Both the position numbers and the translations under genes were made by a program. 64,000 nucleotides of DNA from Pararoseomonas baculiformis. GTDB lineage: Bacteria > Pseudomonadota > Alphaproteobacteria > Acetobacterales > Acetobacteraceae. The notes below the pieces were generated by a model that saw only the letters and a program-made list of their open reading frames with translations, searched no databases and was not told the origin of the DNA. Each line of letters starts with the position of its first letter. Position 1 is the stretch's first letter. Location of the stretch: assembly GCF_017813395.1 (NCBI RefSeq), contig NZ_JAGIZB010000023.1, forward strand, positions 1 through 64,000, given 5' to 3'. This document shows, one piece after another, positions 17,923 through 27,284 of this stretch.

Positions 17923-18900
17923 ATGAACGGCATGACACGCCGGCACCTGATGACCGGCATCGCGGCGATTGCCGCGGGCCAGGCCCGGGCGACCGAGACG
18001 GACTGGCCCACACGCCCCGTCACCATCATCGCCCCGAACCCGCCGGGCGGCGGCACGGATTTCGCCGCCCGGCTTTTCCAGGAGCCGCTGGGCCAGTTGC
18101 TCGGCCAGCAGGTCATCGTCGAGAACCGCTCCGGCGGCAACGGGAATGTCGGTATCCTCGCTGTCGCGCGGGCGAAGCCGGATGGCTACACCTTGCTCCT
18201 GCAATATTCCGGCTATCACGGAGCCAATCCCGCGCTGACGCCGGATATCGGCTGGGACCCGAACCGAGACCTGACGGCCGTCGGCATGGCGACCGTCTCG
18301 CCACATGTGGTCTTCGCGAGCCCAACCCTGCCTGCGCGGAACCTTGCGGAGCTGGTGGCGCATATTCGCGCCAATCCCGGGCGCATCACCTACGCGTCCG
18401 CCGGCACGGGATCGGTTCAGAACTTCGCCGGCATCCAGCTCGCGAAGCTTGTCGGCGTGCCCATGCTCCATGTGCCCTATCGTGGCGCGGCCCCTGCCCT
18501 GCAGGATGTCGCCGGTGGGCGGGTCGATCTCCTCATCACCACCCCGTCCTCCGCCATGGCCCTCTACAGGGGCGGGCAGGTCAAAGCCCTGGCGGTTGCG
18601 GGCGAGACGAGGCTGGCGGCCCTGCCCGAAGTGCCCACATCCGCCGAGGCCGGGCTGCCCGGCTATGTCGTGGACGCCTGGTTCGCCGTCTTCGCGCCCG
18701 CTGGGACGCCGCAGCCCATCGTCCTCAAGCTGAACGAGGCGCTCCGCCGCGCGGCGGCCCAGCCGAAGGTCCAGGAGATTGCCACCTCCGCCGGCGCGCA
18801 GCTGCGTCCCTTGACCGTGGAGGAGATGGAAAGGTTGGCGCGGCAGGAGGTGGAAACACTGGGGCGCCTCGTTCGGGAAGCCGGCCTGCGGATCGAGTGA
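17923..18900 (+). CDS. Bug/TctC-type receptor
   Basis: Periplasmic Bug-family solute receptor, 325 aa, with an Arg-containing signal sequence (TRRHLMTGIAAIAAGQARA). Family blocks seen are VTIIAPNPPGGGTD, VENRSGGNGNVGI, DGYTLLLQ and the C-terminal LKLNEALRRAAAQPKVQE. A good GGGAGAG site lies eight bases before the ATG. It follows the TPP enzyme gene by 85 bases and likely supplies the substrate of that module. Confidence 0.92.
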   Translation: MNGMTRRHLMTGIAAIAAGQARATETDWPTRPVTIIAPNPPGGGTDFAARLFQEPLGQLLGQQVIVENRSGGNGNVGILAVARAKPDGYTLLLQYSGYHGANPALTPDIGWDPNRDLTAVGMATVSPHVVFASPTLPARNLAELVAHIRANPGRITYASAGTGSVQNFAGIQLAKLVGVPMLHVPYRGAAPALQDVAGGRVDLLITTPSSAMALYRGGQVKALAVAGETRLAALPEVPTSAEAGLPGYVVDAWFAVFAPAGTPQPIVLKLNEALRRAAAQPKVQEIATSAGAQLRPLTVEEMERLARQEVETLGRLVREAGLRIE

Positions 18901-19136
18901 TCGACAAGGAACCCCCATCAGGGGCCGCATCGCGGGCCTTGCACCGGCTGCACTGATCCGCGGCGGTGCCGGTACGGAGGGCCGGCCCCGGGTGGGCCCG
19001 CCCGCCACAGGCCCGGCAACCGGCCAACGCGGAAAGCGCAGAATCCGGCCCGTGGGTGGAGGGCGGATCCCGCCAGGACAGGCTAAGCTCCGCGCCAGGC
19101 CGGCACAGGTCGGCTGAGTGAACGAGGAAACAGCCA

Positions 19137-20429
19137 TTGTCGTCGCATGCGCCATCGGCGGAGGCAGCCGCCCGGCCCTCCCTCGGGGGAGAAGGCAAGC
19201 GTTGGGCGCCCTCGGAAGTCAGGCTGCTCCTGCTGATTTCCGCGGCCCACCTGATCAGCCATGTGCATATTCTCGCCCTGCCACCGCTGTTCCCCTTCCT
19301 GCGCGACAGCCTGGGGGTCGGGTTTGTCGAGCTTGGCCTGGCGCTGACGGTGTTCAACGTCGTCTCCGCCGTCGCGCAGGCCCCGGTGGGCTTTCTCGCC
19401 GACCGGGTGGGGCCGCGCCGCATCCTCGGGGCGGGGCTGGCCCTTGGGGGGCTGGCCTTCCTGTCCCTCGGCGTGATCGGGACCTATGCCTGGCTGCTCG
19501 TGGCCGCGGCGCTGGCAGGGCTGGCGAATAGCGTCTACCACCCCGCGAACTACGCCCTGCTCTCCTCAGGCATCGCCAAGACCCGCATGGGCCGGGCTTT
19601 CTCCCTCCACACCTTCTCCGGCTATCTCGGCACAGCCATCGCTCCCGCAACCATGTTCGGCCTGGCTGCCCTGGCGGGACCCGGCCTCGCGCTTGGCGTG
19701 GTTGGGCTGGCCGGAGTGCTGCTCGCCTTTTTCATGCTCATGGTCAGTGCCCCTGAACGCCCGGCTGCCGCCCCCGCCACTGGCCCGGAGCAGCGGAACG
19801 AAGCTGTGCGGAGCAGCGGCTCGGTGTTCACCCCCGCCATCCTGTCGCTCACCGTCTTCTTCGTACTTCTCAGCTTCTCCAACGGGGGTATCCAGAACTT
19901 CGCCGTGGCGGCGCTGGTCAGCGGCTATGGCGCAACCCTGACACTGGCCAATGCCGCGCTGACGGCCTTCCTGCTGCTCAGTGCCATCGGGGTGCTGGCC
20001 GGCGGCCTCGTGGCGGACCGGACGCGCCGCCATGGCGACGTGGCCGCAACCGCCTTCGCGCTGACCGCCGCGCTGGCATTGCTGATCGCCCTGGTGGACC
20101 TGGCGCCCGTCCCCCTGGTGCTGGCGATGGGCATGGCCGGCTTTCTCTCCGGCGTGATCGCGCCGTCACGCGACATGATGGTGCAGGCCGCCGCGCCGCC
20201 CGGTGCCTCGGGCCGTGCCTTCGGGATCGTCTCCACCGGTTTCAACATCGGGGGCGCCCTTGGGCCCCTTCTGTACGGCTGGATCCTCGATCACGGCGCC
20301 CCGCGCTGGGTATTCGGCGCCGCGGCCATCTTCATGATGCTGACCGTGGGCCTGGCCTTGTTCGACCAGCGGAGGCCCCGCATCGGCAGGGCCGCTGCCA
20401 TTCCGGCGAAGGGCGAGGCAGAACGATAG
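19137..20429 (+). CDS. MFS transporter
   Basis: Major facilitator superfamily transporter, 430 aa with about 12 membrane helices. The loop 2-3 motif appears as [14 protein letters not shown] (about residues 83-96) and its second-half copy as [12 protein letters not shown]. The start is a TTG with GAGGAAA upstream; no ATG of equal standing lies nearby. It is co-directional with the TPP enzyme and Bug receptor but 236 bases after the latter, so it may be separately expressed. Import or export direction and substrate cannot be told. A hairpin follows at 20451. Confidence 0.88.
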   Translation: MSSHAPSAEAAARPSLGGEGKRWAPSEVRLLLLISAAHLISHVHILALPPLFPFLRDSLGVGFVELGLALTVFNVVSAVAQAPVGFLADRVGPRRILGAGLALGGLAFLSLGVIGTYAWLLVAAALAGLANSVYHPANYALLSSGIAKTRMGRAFSLHTFSGYLGTAIAPATMFGLAALAGPGLALGVVGLAGVLLAFFMLMVSAPERPAAAPATGPEQRNEAVRSSGSVFTPAILSLTVFFVLLSFSNGGIQNFAVAALVSGYGATLTLANAALTAFLLLSAIGVLAGGLVADRTRRHGDVAATAFALTAALALLIALVDLAPVPLVLAMGMAGFLSGVIAPSRDMMVQAAAPPGASGRAFGIVSTGFNIGGALGPLLYGWILDHGAPRWVFGAAAIFMMLTVGLALFDQRRPRIGRAAAIPAKGEAER

Positions 20430-20450
20430 GGGAGCCCGAACACGCGATGC

Positions 20451-20486
20451 GCCCGCCGCGGCTCAGGAACCAGGAGCCGCGCGGGC
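20451..20486. terminator. bidirectional terminator hairpin
   Basis: GCCCGCCGCGGCTC pairs with GAGCCGCGCGGGC with one bulged C and a 9-base loop, between the convergent MFS transporter and SBP-like gene. It probably ends both transcripts. Confidence 0.55.
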
Positions 20487-20552
20487 ACGGCGTTTAGGCG
20501 GGCCGGAAGATAGGACGAAGTTGCCGGACGGCCGCACGAGCCGCCCGGCAGA

Positions 20553-21554
20553 TCAGGGCGCCGCGTCCAGGACGCTTGGGTGGAAAAGCTCCTCCGGCTG
20601 CAGGTTGCGGGAGGTCAGGCCATCCGCGGCCGCGAAGCGGATCATCGCGGCCACCTCCTCCCGGTTCCGGCGGAAGCCATAGGGCCAGGGATCCCCGCCC
20701 ATGATGCGGGATTGCGCTTCCGCCTCCGCCGCGATCCAGGGCAGCGAAACACGGAGCACATTGACGAGGGAAAGCTCCGACAGGGCCAGCGCGCGGGCCT
20801 TGGCGAAGCTACGGAACAGTTCCAGCGGCAGCCACGGATGCTCCGCCGCCAACTCTTTGCGGAGCGCGACGCAATGCATGATCGGGAAGAAGCCGGTCGC
20901 GCGGAAATAGGATTCCTCCTCGGTCCGGTAATCCGGATACAGCCGGTCAACCGGCGCCGAGCGCGCCACGAAGCAGGATGGCGGCCGCGGCCCCACCACC
21001 GCGTCGATCTCTCCGGCGGCAAGCAGGGCATTCAGCGTCTCGCCAGGGCCGATCGGCCGCACATCAAGGTCCGGCGGCAGTTTCAGCGCAACCCGCTCGC
21101 CGAGCCCGGCCTCCTCCATGCCGCCGGTGCGCCAGGCGATGCCACGCGTGTCCACGCCGTAATGCTCGCGCAGGATGCCACGCACCCAGAGCGCCGCGGT
21201 CTGCTGGTATTCCGGCAGGCCGATCCGCTTCCCGGCAAGATCGGCCGCGCCGCGGATCCCGCGATCCGTGCGGACATAGATGGCGGAATGGCGGAAGGCG
21301 CGCGAGGGGAAGACAGGGATCCCGATGTAAGGCGCATCCCCGCGGGCAGTGGTGACGATATGGCTGCCCATGGACAGCTCCGTCACGTCGAAAGCCCGGT
21401 CCCGCAGCGCGCGGCGGAAGATGTCCTCCGGCTCCCCGGGAAGGACCGTGAGCGAGACACCTGGCGCTTCCACCCGCCCATCGATGATGGGCCGCGTGCG
21501 ATCGGAGCTGGTGCAGGCGAGGGAAAGGCGGATTGTCTCGGGCAAGGAGGTCAT
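20553..21554 (-). CDS. ABC-type substrate-binding / 4,5-dihydroxyphthalate decarboxylase-like protein
   Basis: Protein of 333 aa that resembles both 4,5-dihydroxyphthalate decarboxylases and ABC solute-binding proteins; both use the same periplasmic-binding-protein fold. Features are a KRIGLPEYQQTAALWVRG block (about 106-124) and GEIDAVVGPRPPSC (about 182-195). There is no clear signal peptide, which favours a cytoplasmic enzyme, though this is uncertain. It is the last gene of the operon, overlapping the hydroxylase gene by ATGA. The name should be treated as family-level only. Confidence 0.7.
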   Translation of the reverse strand: MTSLPETIRLSLACTSSDRTRPIIDGRVEAPGVSLTVLPGEPEDIFRRALRDRAFDVTELSMGSHIVTTARGDAPYIGIPVFPSRAFRHSAIYVRTDRGIRGAADLAGKRIGLPEYQQTAALWVRGILREHYGVDTRGIAWRTGGMEEAGLGERVALKLPPDLDVRPIGPGETLNALLAAGEIDAVVGPRPPSCFVARSAPVDRLYPDYRTEEESYFRATGFFPIMHCVALRKELAAEHPWLPLELFRSFAKARALALSELSLVNVLRVSLPWIAAEAEAQSRIMGGDPWPYGFRRNREEVAAMIRFAAADGLTSRNLQPEELFHPSVLDAAP

Positions 21555-23695
21555 TCCATGGCGGCGGCGAGGTTGTCGGGCGTGAAGGGCATGCTGCGGG
21601 GCCGGATGCCCAGCGCGGCATGGATGCCGCCGGCGATCGCGGCGATGGTCGGGCCCAGGGAAGGTTCCCCCGCGCCCAGCGGTGGCGCATCAGGCGGGCC
21701 GAGCAGACGTGTCTCCACCGCGGGCACCTCGGAGAAGCGCAAAACGGGATAGGCCTCCCAGTGATCCGTCGTGACATTCAGGCGATCGAAATGAACGGCT
21801 TCCTTGAGGGCGAAGGAGGTGGCCTGGATGGCGCCGCCCTCCAGCTGGTTCACCGCCCCATCCGGATTGATGACCTCGCCAAGACCGGCCGCGATCCATA
21901 GCCTGCGGCAGCGCACCACCTCGGCCGCCTCCACCTCGGCGGCAACGGCACACCAGCCGCCCGTGGACTTGTATCGCGCGACGGCGATCCCCGTGCCCAC
22001 CCCTTCCCGATCCGAACGGCGCGGCCAGCCGCACATCGAGGCCACTTCGCGCAGCACGGCCATCGCGCGTGGATCATCCCCGAGATGACGGAGGCGGAAG
22101 GCCACGGGATCCTGGCCGCTCAGCGCCGCCAGCTCATCCATGACGGATTCCGTCGCCCAGACATTCAGCAGCGCGCCCAAGCCGCGCAGGGCGGAACTGC
22201 GAAGCGGCATTTCGAGCAGCCGGTGCATGGACACGTCGAGCGAGGGCACGCGATAGCCCGGCACGGCGTTGCGCTGCCCGCCGCCTCCTCCCGCCATGGG
22301 CGCATCGATCGCCACCGGGATGGGAAAGGCCGGATCGAGATAGGCGGCGGAGAGAAGCGTCGGGTCCTTCGCCCGGCCGGGACGGGAGGAATGGCCATTC
22401 CCGCGCAGCACCATCCGCCAGCGGCAGAGCATTCCATCGGCGTCCAGCGCCGCCTCGATCTCCGCTAGCCCGGCGGGTGAATGAGGCGACCAGGCGAGTT
22501 CCTGGGCACGCGTCCAGAGCACCCGCACGGGCCTTCCCACATGGGCCCTGGCGATCAGCGCGGCATCCAGCGCCACATCGTCGGCTCCGTTATGCCCGTA
22601 GCAGCCCGCCCCCTCGACATGCTGCACGGTGATCCGCTCCGGCGGCAGGCCGAGCACCGTCACGAGGTCGGTGCGCAGGTTGTAGATGCCCTGGCTGTGC
22701 GTCCAGACCGTGAGCTCTCCCTCGCCCCAGCAGGCGATGGCACAGGAGGTGCCGATGGAAGCATGCGCGAGGTAGGGGCGGAGGAAGCGCGCGGACACCT
22801 CGTGCATGGGCGCGGGCGCAGGGTCGTCGCGCCTTTCCACTTCGCTGTGCTGGGCGGGGGTGGTCTCCAGCCAGTCGGCGATCCGTTCCTCCTCGGGCAG
22901 GCTCTCCAGCATCTCCCATTCCGCCCGCGCCGCCAGCCGCTCCGCCGCGGCCTCGGCCGCCCATTCCTCGGAGGCCACGGCCGCCAGGAAGCTGCCGTCC
23001 TTCAGGACGGTCGCATCGCCGGGCAGGCTGCCTTCGCGCAGCGCCCGCAACCGGGCCTTGCGCGCGGGCGGGCGGACAATCCGGGCATGCAGCATCCCGG
23101 GCAGGCGCATGTCGTGGATGAAGCGGGGCTGGCCGAACAGCTTGCCTGGCAGGTCCCCACGCGCGATGGCCTGCCCCGCCACGGCGCGCCTTGCCGCCGG
23201 CTTGGGCGGCACGTCGCCGCGCGCTTCCACATCCAGCAGATCCTCGGAGGCCTGTGCCCAGTAGGAACCGGCCTCGCTTCCATCCGCGCGCCGGAACACG
23301 CCATCCTCCACCCGCAGATCCTCTGGGGCGAGGCCAGCCCGCCGCGCCGCGAGGCGGAGATGAAGCGCGCGCGCCTCCGCGCAGGCATGGCGGATGGCGA
23401 TGCCGCTTTCCTGGATCGACAGGCTGCCGGAGGTCACCCCTTCATTCGGGCTGCCGGGGGTAGAGGCGGCAAGGACCCGCACGCGGTCCAGCGGCACGTC
23501 CAGCTCATCGGCCGCGATCTGGGCCAGGGCCGTGAGGATCCCCTGCCCGATCTCCACCTTGCCCGGTGTGACGAAGACCTGCCCGTCTGCCGAGAAACGA
23601 AGCCAACGCGCCAGGCGCGGCTCCGCCCGCAGGCTCCCGGGCAGGTCGGGTGCGTTGCCCTGCTTGCCCATGGGGAAGCCGAAAGCGAGGTTCAC
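21551..23695 (-). CDS. molybdopterin-binding subunit, xanthine dehydrogenase/isoquinoline oxidoreductase family
   Basis: Large molybdenum hydroxylase subunit, 714 aa, IorB/CO-dehydrogenase-like, which adds water-derived oxygen to N-heterocyclic or aldehyde substrates. Seen motifs: TPGKVEIGQGILTALAQIAADEL near the start, GAGCYGHNGADDVALDAALIA (about 360) and the C-terminal GAGEPSLGPTIAAIAGGIHAAL with the active-site Glu. The GTG start overlaps the stop of the 2Fe-2S gene. With the partner 2Fe-2S subunit but no FAD subunit in view, it fits the two-subunit type, in which electrons pass to a cytochrome or another acceptor. Confidence 0.88.
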   Translation of the reverse strand: MNLAFGFPMGKQGNAPDLPGSLRAEPRLARWLRFSADGQVFVTPGKVEIGQGILTALAQIAADELDVPLDRVRVLAASTPGSPNEGVTSGSLSIQESGIAIRHACAEARALHLRLAARRAGLAPEDLRVEDGVFRRADGSEAGSYWAQASEDLLDVEARGDVPPKPAARRAVAGQAIARGDLPGKLFGQPRFIHDMRLPGMLHARIVRPPARKARLRALREGSLPGDATVLKDGSFLAAVASEEWAAEAAAERLAARAEWEMLESLPEEERIADWLETTPAQHSEVERRDDPAPAPMHEVSARFLRPYLAHASIGTSCAIACWGEGELTVWTHSQGIYNLRTDLVTVLGLPPERITVQHVEGAGCYGHNGADDVALDAALIARAHVGRPVRVLWTRAQELAWSPHSPAGLAEIEAALDADGMLCRWRMVLRGNGHSSRPGRAKDPTLLSAAYLDPAFPIPVAIDAPMAGGGGGQRNAVPGYRVPSLDVSMHRLLEMPLRSSALRGLGALLNVWATESVMDELAALSGQDPVAFRLRHLGDDPRAMAVLREVASMCGWPRRSDREGVGTGIAVARYKSTGGWCAVAAEVEAAEVVRCRRLWIAAGLGEVINPDGAVNQLEGGAIQATSFALKEAVHFDRLNVTTDHWEAYPVLRFSEVPAVETRLLGPPDAPPLGAGEPSLGPTIAAIAGGIHAALGIRPRSMPFTPDNLAAAME

Positions 23696-24168
23696 GCCGC
23701 CATCTCCCCCCGCATCACGCGGGCCGCGCGCAGCACGGCCCGGATCATTCGGTTATGGGCACCGCAACGGCAGAGATGCGGCTCCAGCGCGGCGCGCACC
23801 GCGGCCTCGTCCGGGGCGGGGTTGCGCGCGAGCAGCGCGGCCGCGCTGACGAGAATACCGGAGAGGCAGTAGCCGCATTGGCCCGCCTGCTCCGCCAGGA
23901 AGGCGGATTGTAGCGGATGGGGTGCCTCGGGCCGCCCCAGCCCTTCCACCGTGCCGACCGCGCGTCCGGCCGCCGCCTCCACCGGAAGGGTGCAGGAGGC
24001 GCGCGGCTCGCCATCCAGCGTCACATAGCAACTGCCACAGGCTTCCTGCCCACAGCCGAAGCGTGGCCCGCTGAGGCCGAGCGGGCCGCGCAGGGCCTGG
24101 AGCAGCGTCATGCCCTCCGGCGCCTCCACCACGGCGGGGGTTCCGTTCAGGGTGAAGGCAACCGGCAC
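23692..24168 (-). CDS. 2Fe-2S subunit of the molybdenum hydroxylase
   Basis: Small electron-transfer subunit of 158 aa carrying two [2Fe-2S] clusters. The plant-type cluster is CGQEACGSC (about residues 39-47) plus a Cys near 59, and the second cluster is CGYC with a later CRCG (about 98-136). It starts at a GTG immediately after the stop of the upstream Bug gene and overlaps the hydroxylase subunit gene. The pair forms the molybdenum hydroxylase. Confidence 0.9.
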   Translation of the reverse strand: MPVAFTLNGTPAVVEAPEGMTLLQALRGPLGLSGPRFGCGQEACGSCYVTLDGEPRASCTLPVEAAAGRAVGTVEGLGRPEAPHPLQSAFLAEQAGQCGYCLSGILVSAAALLARNPAPDEAAVRAALEPHLCRCGAHNRMIRAVLRAARVMRGEMAA

Positions 24169-25155
24169 CTAGTTCACCTGGATCTTCGCCATGCGGACAT
24201 AGTCACCCTGCGTCTGTACATCCTTGCGCAGGAAGGCGTTGAACTCGGAGGCCGACATGGGCATGGGCTGCGCCCCCTGCTTTGCCATGGCCTCACGCGT
24301 CTGCGGCCGTGCCAGCCAGGCATTCACCGCGCCATTCAGCTTCTCCACCACGGGCTGCGGAACCTGGGCGGGCACCATGAGCCCCAGCCAGATCGAGGCC
24401 TCGTAGCCCGGCAAGCCGGCTTCGGCGACGGTCGGGAGATCGGGCAGCAGTGGATCGCGCTGCGGGCCCGTCGTGGCCAGCGCCTTCGCCCGGCCGCCCG
24501 CGACATGCGGCTGCATGGTGGGAATGGCATCGAACATCATCGGCACCGTGCCGGAGATGAGAGCGGTCCGCGCCTCGCCCGATGAGCGGAAGGGCACGTG
24601 CTGGATCTCGATCCCGGCCATGGCGCGGAACACCTCACCCGCGATGTGGTAGGGCGTGCCGGGGCCGGAGGAGGCATAGTCGATCCGGCCGGGCTCGGCC
24701 TTCGCCTTGGCGATCAGCTCGGCCACGCTGTTCACGCCGAGCGAGGGATGCACCGCCAGCACATGGTGCGCCACATTCACCGCAGCCGCGCCCGCCAGAT
24801 CCCGCATCAGCACATAGGGGCGGTTGGGCAGCAGCGTCTCGTTCGCCGTATGCGTGTTGGACATCATCAGGATGGTGTAGCCATCCGGCGCCGCCTTCAC
24901 GACCACATCGGTGCCGATCACGGCGCCCGCTCCGGGCCGGTTCTCCACCACGAAGGGCTGGCCGAGGCTTTGCGTCAGCGTCTCCGCCACGTTCCGCGCG
25001 GCGATATCGGCCGAGCCGCCCGCGCCGAAGGGGACGATGATCCGCACCGGGCGGTTCGGCCAGCTATCCGCCCCCTGGGCGGTACCGACCGCCGGGGCAG
25101 CCAGTGCGCCGGCCGTCAGCAGGCCCAGTCCGCGCCGGGTCATCTTTCCAGTCAT
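24169..25155 (-). CDS. Bug/TctC-type receptor
   Basis: Periplasmic Bug receptor, 328 aa, with a signal sequence (MTRRGLGLLTAGALAAPAVG). Conserved blocks: VRIIVPFGAGGSADI, VENRPGAGAVIG, DGYTILM and VEKLNGAVNAWLARPQT. Its stop codon directly abuts the GTG of the 2Fe-2S gene, so it is inside the operon. It follows the other receptor gene at 25178 by 22 bases. Confidence 0.92.
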   Translation of the reverse strand: MTGKMTRRGLGLLTAGALAAPAVGTAQGADSWPNRPVRIIVPFGAGGSADIAARNVAETLTQSLGQPFVVENRPGAGAVIGTDVVVKAAPDGYTILMMSNTHTANETLLPNRPYVLMRDLAGAAAVNVAHHVLAVHPSLGVNSVAELIAKAKAEPGRIDYASSGPGTPYHIAGEVFRAMAGIEIQHVPFRSSGEARTALISGTVPMMFDAIPTMQPHVAGGRAKALATTGPQRDPLLPDLPTVAEAGLPGYEASIWLGLMVPAQVPQPVVEKLNGAVNAWLARPQTREAMAKQGAQPMPMSASEFNAFLRKDVQTQGDYVRMAKIQVN

Positions 25156-25177
25156 GCGATGCCTCCTCCCTTCTCTG

Positions 25178-26158
25178 CTACTCGACCCTGCCGATCCGCT
25201 GGACGGCTTTTACCAGTCGCGCCGTATCGTCGCGGAAGAAGCGGTCGAAGGCCTCGCCATCCTGGTAGGCGATGGGGCTTCCGGCCGCATCGAGGGCTCG
25301 CCTGAGCGCCTCGTCCTGCTGGCAGATCTGCCGCAGCGCGTCTCGCCAGCGTCCCTGCACCGGCTCCGGCGTCGCCGCCGGGAGGAACACGCCGGTCCAG
25401 ATGTAGAATTCCACATCGGGGTAGCCGAGCTCGATGAAGGTCGGCACATCCTCGAAGCCCGGGATCCGCTCGCGGCCCCAGCTTGCCAGGGCGCGCAGCC
25501 GGCCCTCCTTCACATGCGCCAGCGCCGGGCCCGGGCCGGAGGAGAGCGAGTTCACCGTGCCCGAGAGCAGCGCCGTCAGCGCCGGCCCGCCGCCCTGGAA
25601 GGGAACATGCAGCAGGTCGATCTCCGCGGCGCCGGTGAACATCGCCATCGCCACATGGAGGGTGGAGTAGTTGCCGGCTGATCCGAAGCTGATCGCGCCG
25701 GGCCGCTTCTTCGCATCGGCCACGAAGTCCCCGACCGACCGCCAGGGCGAGCTGGCCGGCACGAGCAGCACGGTGGGATCGGCCGTGATGCGGGCGATGG
25801 GGGCAAGCTGGTCCACCGTGTAGGCGGGGGGGCGCCCCATGATCCGCTCGCTTTCGGGCAGCACGCCCAGCGAGGAGAGGGCCATCAGGGCCGTGTACCC
25901 GTCAGGCGCCGCCCGGGCGACGCTCGCGCTTCCGATGATCCCACCCGCGCCGGGGCGGTTCACCACGGGCACGGGCTGGTTGAAAACCCGCTCCAGCGCC
26001 GCGGCGGTCGGGCGGGCCGTGACATCCGCCTGCCCGCCCGGCGGGAAGGCGACCACCATCTGCACGGCCCGCGACGGGAATGCGCCCTGGGCGCGGGTTA
26101 CCGCCGGCACCATGCCGGCGGCCGCGAGGGCCGCCATCAATTCACGACGATGCAGCAC
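25178..26158 (-). CDS. Bug/TctC-type receptor
   Basis: Periplasmic Bug receptor, about 326 aa, second of a tandem pair in this operon. The blocks VQMVVAFPPGGQADVTARP, VNRPGAGGIIG and DGYTALMAL are seen. The frame is open from 26206, but a consensus AGGAGG lies six bases before a GTG at 26158, which begins LHRRELMAALAAAGM, a normal signal. The two tandem receptors differ clearly, so they may bind different ligands. Confidence 0.9.
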   Translation of the reverse strand: MLHRRELMAALAAAGMVPAVTRAQGAFPSRAVQMVVAFPPGGQADVTARPTAAALERVFNQPVPVVNRPGAGGIIGSASVARAAPDGYTALMALSSLGVLPESERIMGRPPAYTVDQLAPIARITADPTVLLVPASSPWRSVGDFVADAKKRPGAISFGSAGNYSTLHVAMAMFTGAAEIDLLHVPFQGGGPALTALLSGTVNSLSSGPGPALAHVKEGRLRALASWGRERIPGFEDVPTFIELGYPDVEFYIWTGVFLPAATPEPVQGRWRDALRQICQQDEALRRALDAAGSPIAYQDGEAFDRFFRDDTARLVKAVQRIGRVE

Positions 26159-26255
26159 GGCAAACCTCCTCGCAGGCAGCCCCGCCGCCCGCCTTTCCTG
26201 AACCATGGGAACGGGAGCGGTCTCGCGCCGCGCCTCGCTCCGGTTTCCTCATCCT

Positions 26256-26277
26256 GGCCGGCCCGACGGGCCCGGCC
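26256..26277 (-). terminator. GC-rich hairpin after the FAA hydrolase
   Basis: GGCCGGCCC (26256-26264) can pair with GGGCCCGGCC (26268-26277) with one bulge and a 3-base loop, just after the stop of the FAA hydrolase gene. A weak intra-operon terminator or attenuator is possible. Confidence 0.35.
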
Positions 26278-26279
26278 TG

Positions 26280-27194
26280 TCAGCCCGCGCGGTTCAGCGC
26301 GGCAAGATCCACCTTGCGGAGCGTGTTCCGGATCCGGCCGATCCCCTCGATGGCGCATTCCACAACATCGCCATCCCGCAGGAAGCGCGGCGGCTTGAAG
26401 CCGATGCCGACGCCTTCGGGCGTGCCGGTGGCGATCACATCGCCGGGCAGCAGCGCCATGCTGAGGGAGATGGTCTCGATCAGCGTCGGGATGTCGAAGA
26501 TCAGATCCGCGGTGACCGCGTCCTGCCGCTTCTCGCCGTTCACGGTGCAGGTCACGCGCATGGCCTGCGCGTCCAGCTCATCGGCGGTGACGATCCAGGG
26601 CCCCATGGGGCAGAAGCCATCGATGCCCTTCCCCAGGAGCCACTGCTTGTGCTTGCCCTGCAGGTCGCGCGCCGTGACATCGTTCACCACGGTGTAGCCG
26701 AAGACATGCTCCATCGCACGTTCCTTCGGGATGGCCCGCCCGCCGCGCCCGATCACCACGGCCAGCTCCGCCTCGTAGTCCACCTCGGCGTCCAGCCCCG
26801 GCACCAGAGGGATGTCGTCCCAGGGACCGGAGACGGAGGTAAAGGGCTTGGTGAAGATGATCGGCGCCTTGGGAATGGCATCGGCGGCGCTCGTGGAAGA
26901 CGAGTCATAGCCGCTGCCGGCGAATTCCCTGGCATGGGCGTGGTAGTTCTTGCCCACGCAGAAGATGTTGCGCGGCGGATTGAGAAGGGGCGCGAGCAGC
27001 ATGGACTCGTCCAGCGCCTCCCCCGTGCCTTCCGGCTGGGGCAGCGTGGCACCCGAGGACAGGGCTGCGATCAGCCCGGCCATGTCGCGCGGCAGGCCCG
27101 GTGCCAGGCTCTCGATCGGCCAGAACCGCCGGCCGGAATCGTCCACTCGCACCAGGCGGGAACCAGCGCCGCTTTTCACCATCGCAAGCTTCAT
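26280..27194 (-). CDS. fumarylacetoacetate hydrolase family protein
   Basis: FAH-family hydrolase or decarboxylase, 304 aa, with the usual N-terminal segment of about 75 residues. The catalytic core starts at NIFCVGKNYHAHAREF (about 76-91), with the metal ligands in LDAEVDYEAELAVVIGR (about 131-147) and in the GTPEGVGIGFKPP region (about 258-270). Such enzymes cleave C-C bonds of acylpyruvates or 2-hydroxyhepta-dienedioates in aromatic catabolism. It is the first gene of the operon, divergent from the GntR gene with a ~90-base gap full of repeats. Confidence 0.9.
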   Translation of the reverse strand: MKLAMVKSGAGSRLVRVDDSGRRFWPIESLAPGLPRDMAGLIAALSSGATLPQPEGTGEALDESMLLAPLLNPPRNIFCVGKNYHAHAREFAGSGYDSSSTSAADAIPKAPIIFTKPFTSVSGPWDDIPLVPGLDAEVDYEAELAVVIGRGGRAIPKERAMEHVFGYTVVNDVTARDLQGKHKQWLLGKGIDGFCPMGPWIVTADELDAQAMRVTCTVNGEKRQDAVTADLIFDIPTLIETISLSMALLPGDVIATGTPEGVGIGFKPPRFLRDGDVVECAIEGIGRIRNTLRKVDLAALNRAG

Positions 27195-27209
27195 CGGGAG
27201 GCAACCTAT

Positions 27210-27261
27210 ACCAATCGGGGCTTGAACTGAACCAATTCGCGGGTATGGTTCATTGATTGGT
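27210..27261. promoter_or_regulatory. nested inverted repeats, probable GntR operator region
   Basis: ACCAATC (27210-27216) is paired with GATTGGT (27255-27261). Inside lies TGAACCA (27228-27234) paired with TGGTTCA (27246-27252). ACCAAT also occurs directly at 27210 and 27231, 21 bases (two helical turns) apart. The whole array fills the gap between the divergent FAA hydrolase (start 27194) and GntR (start 27285). Confidence 0.55.
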
Positions 27262-27284
27262 TGATCCCGTCAAGCGTTGAGACG

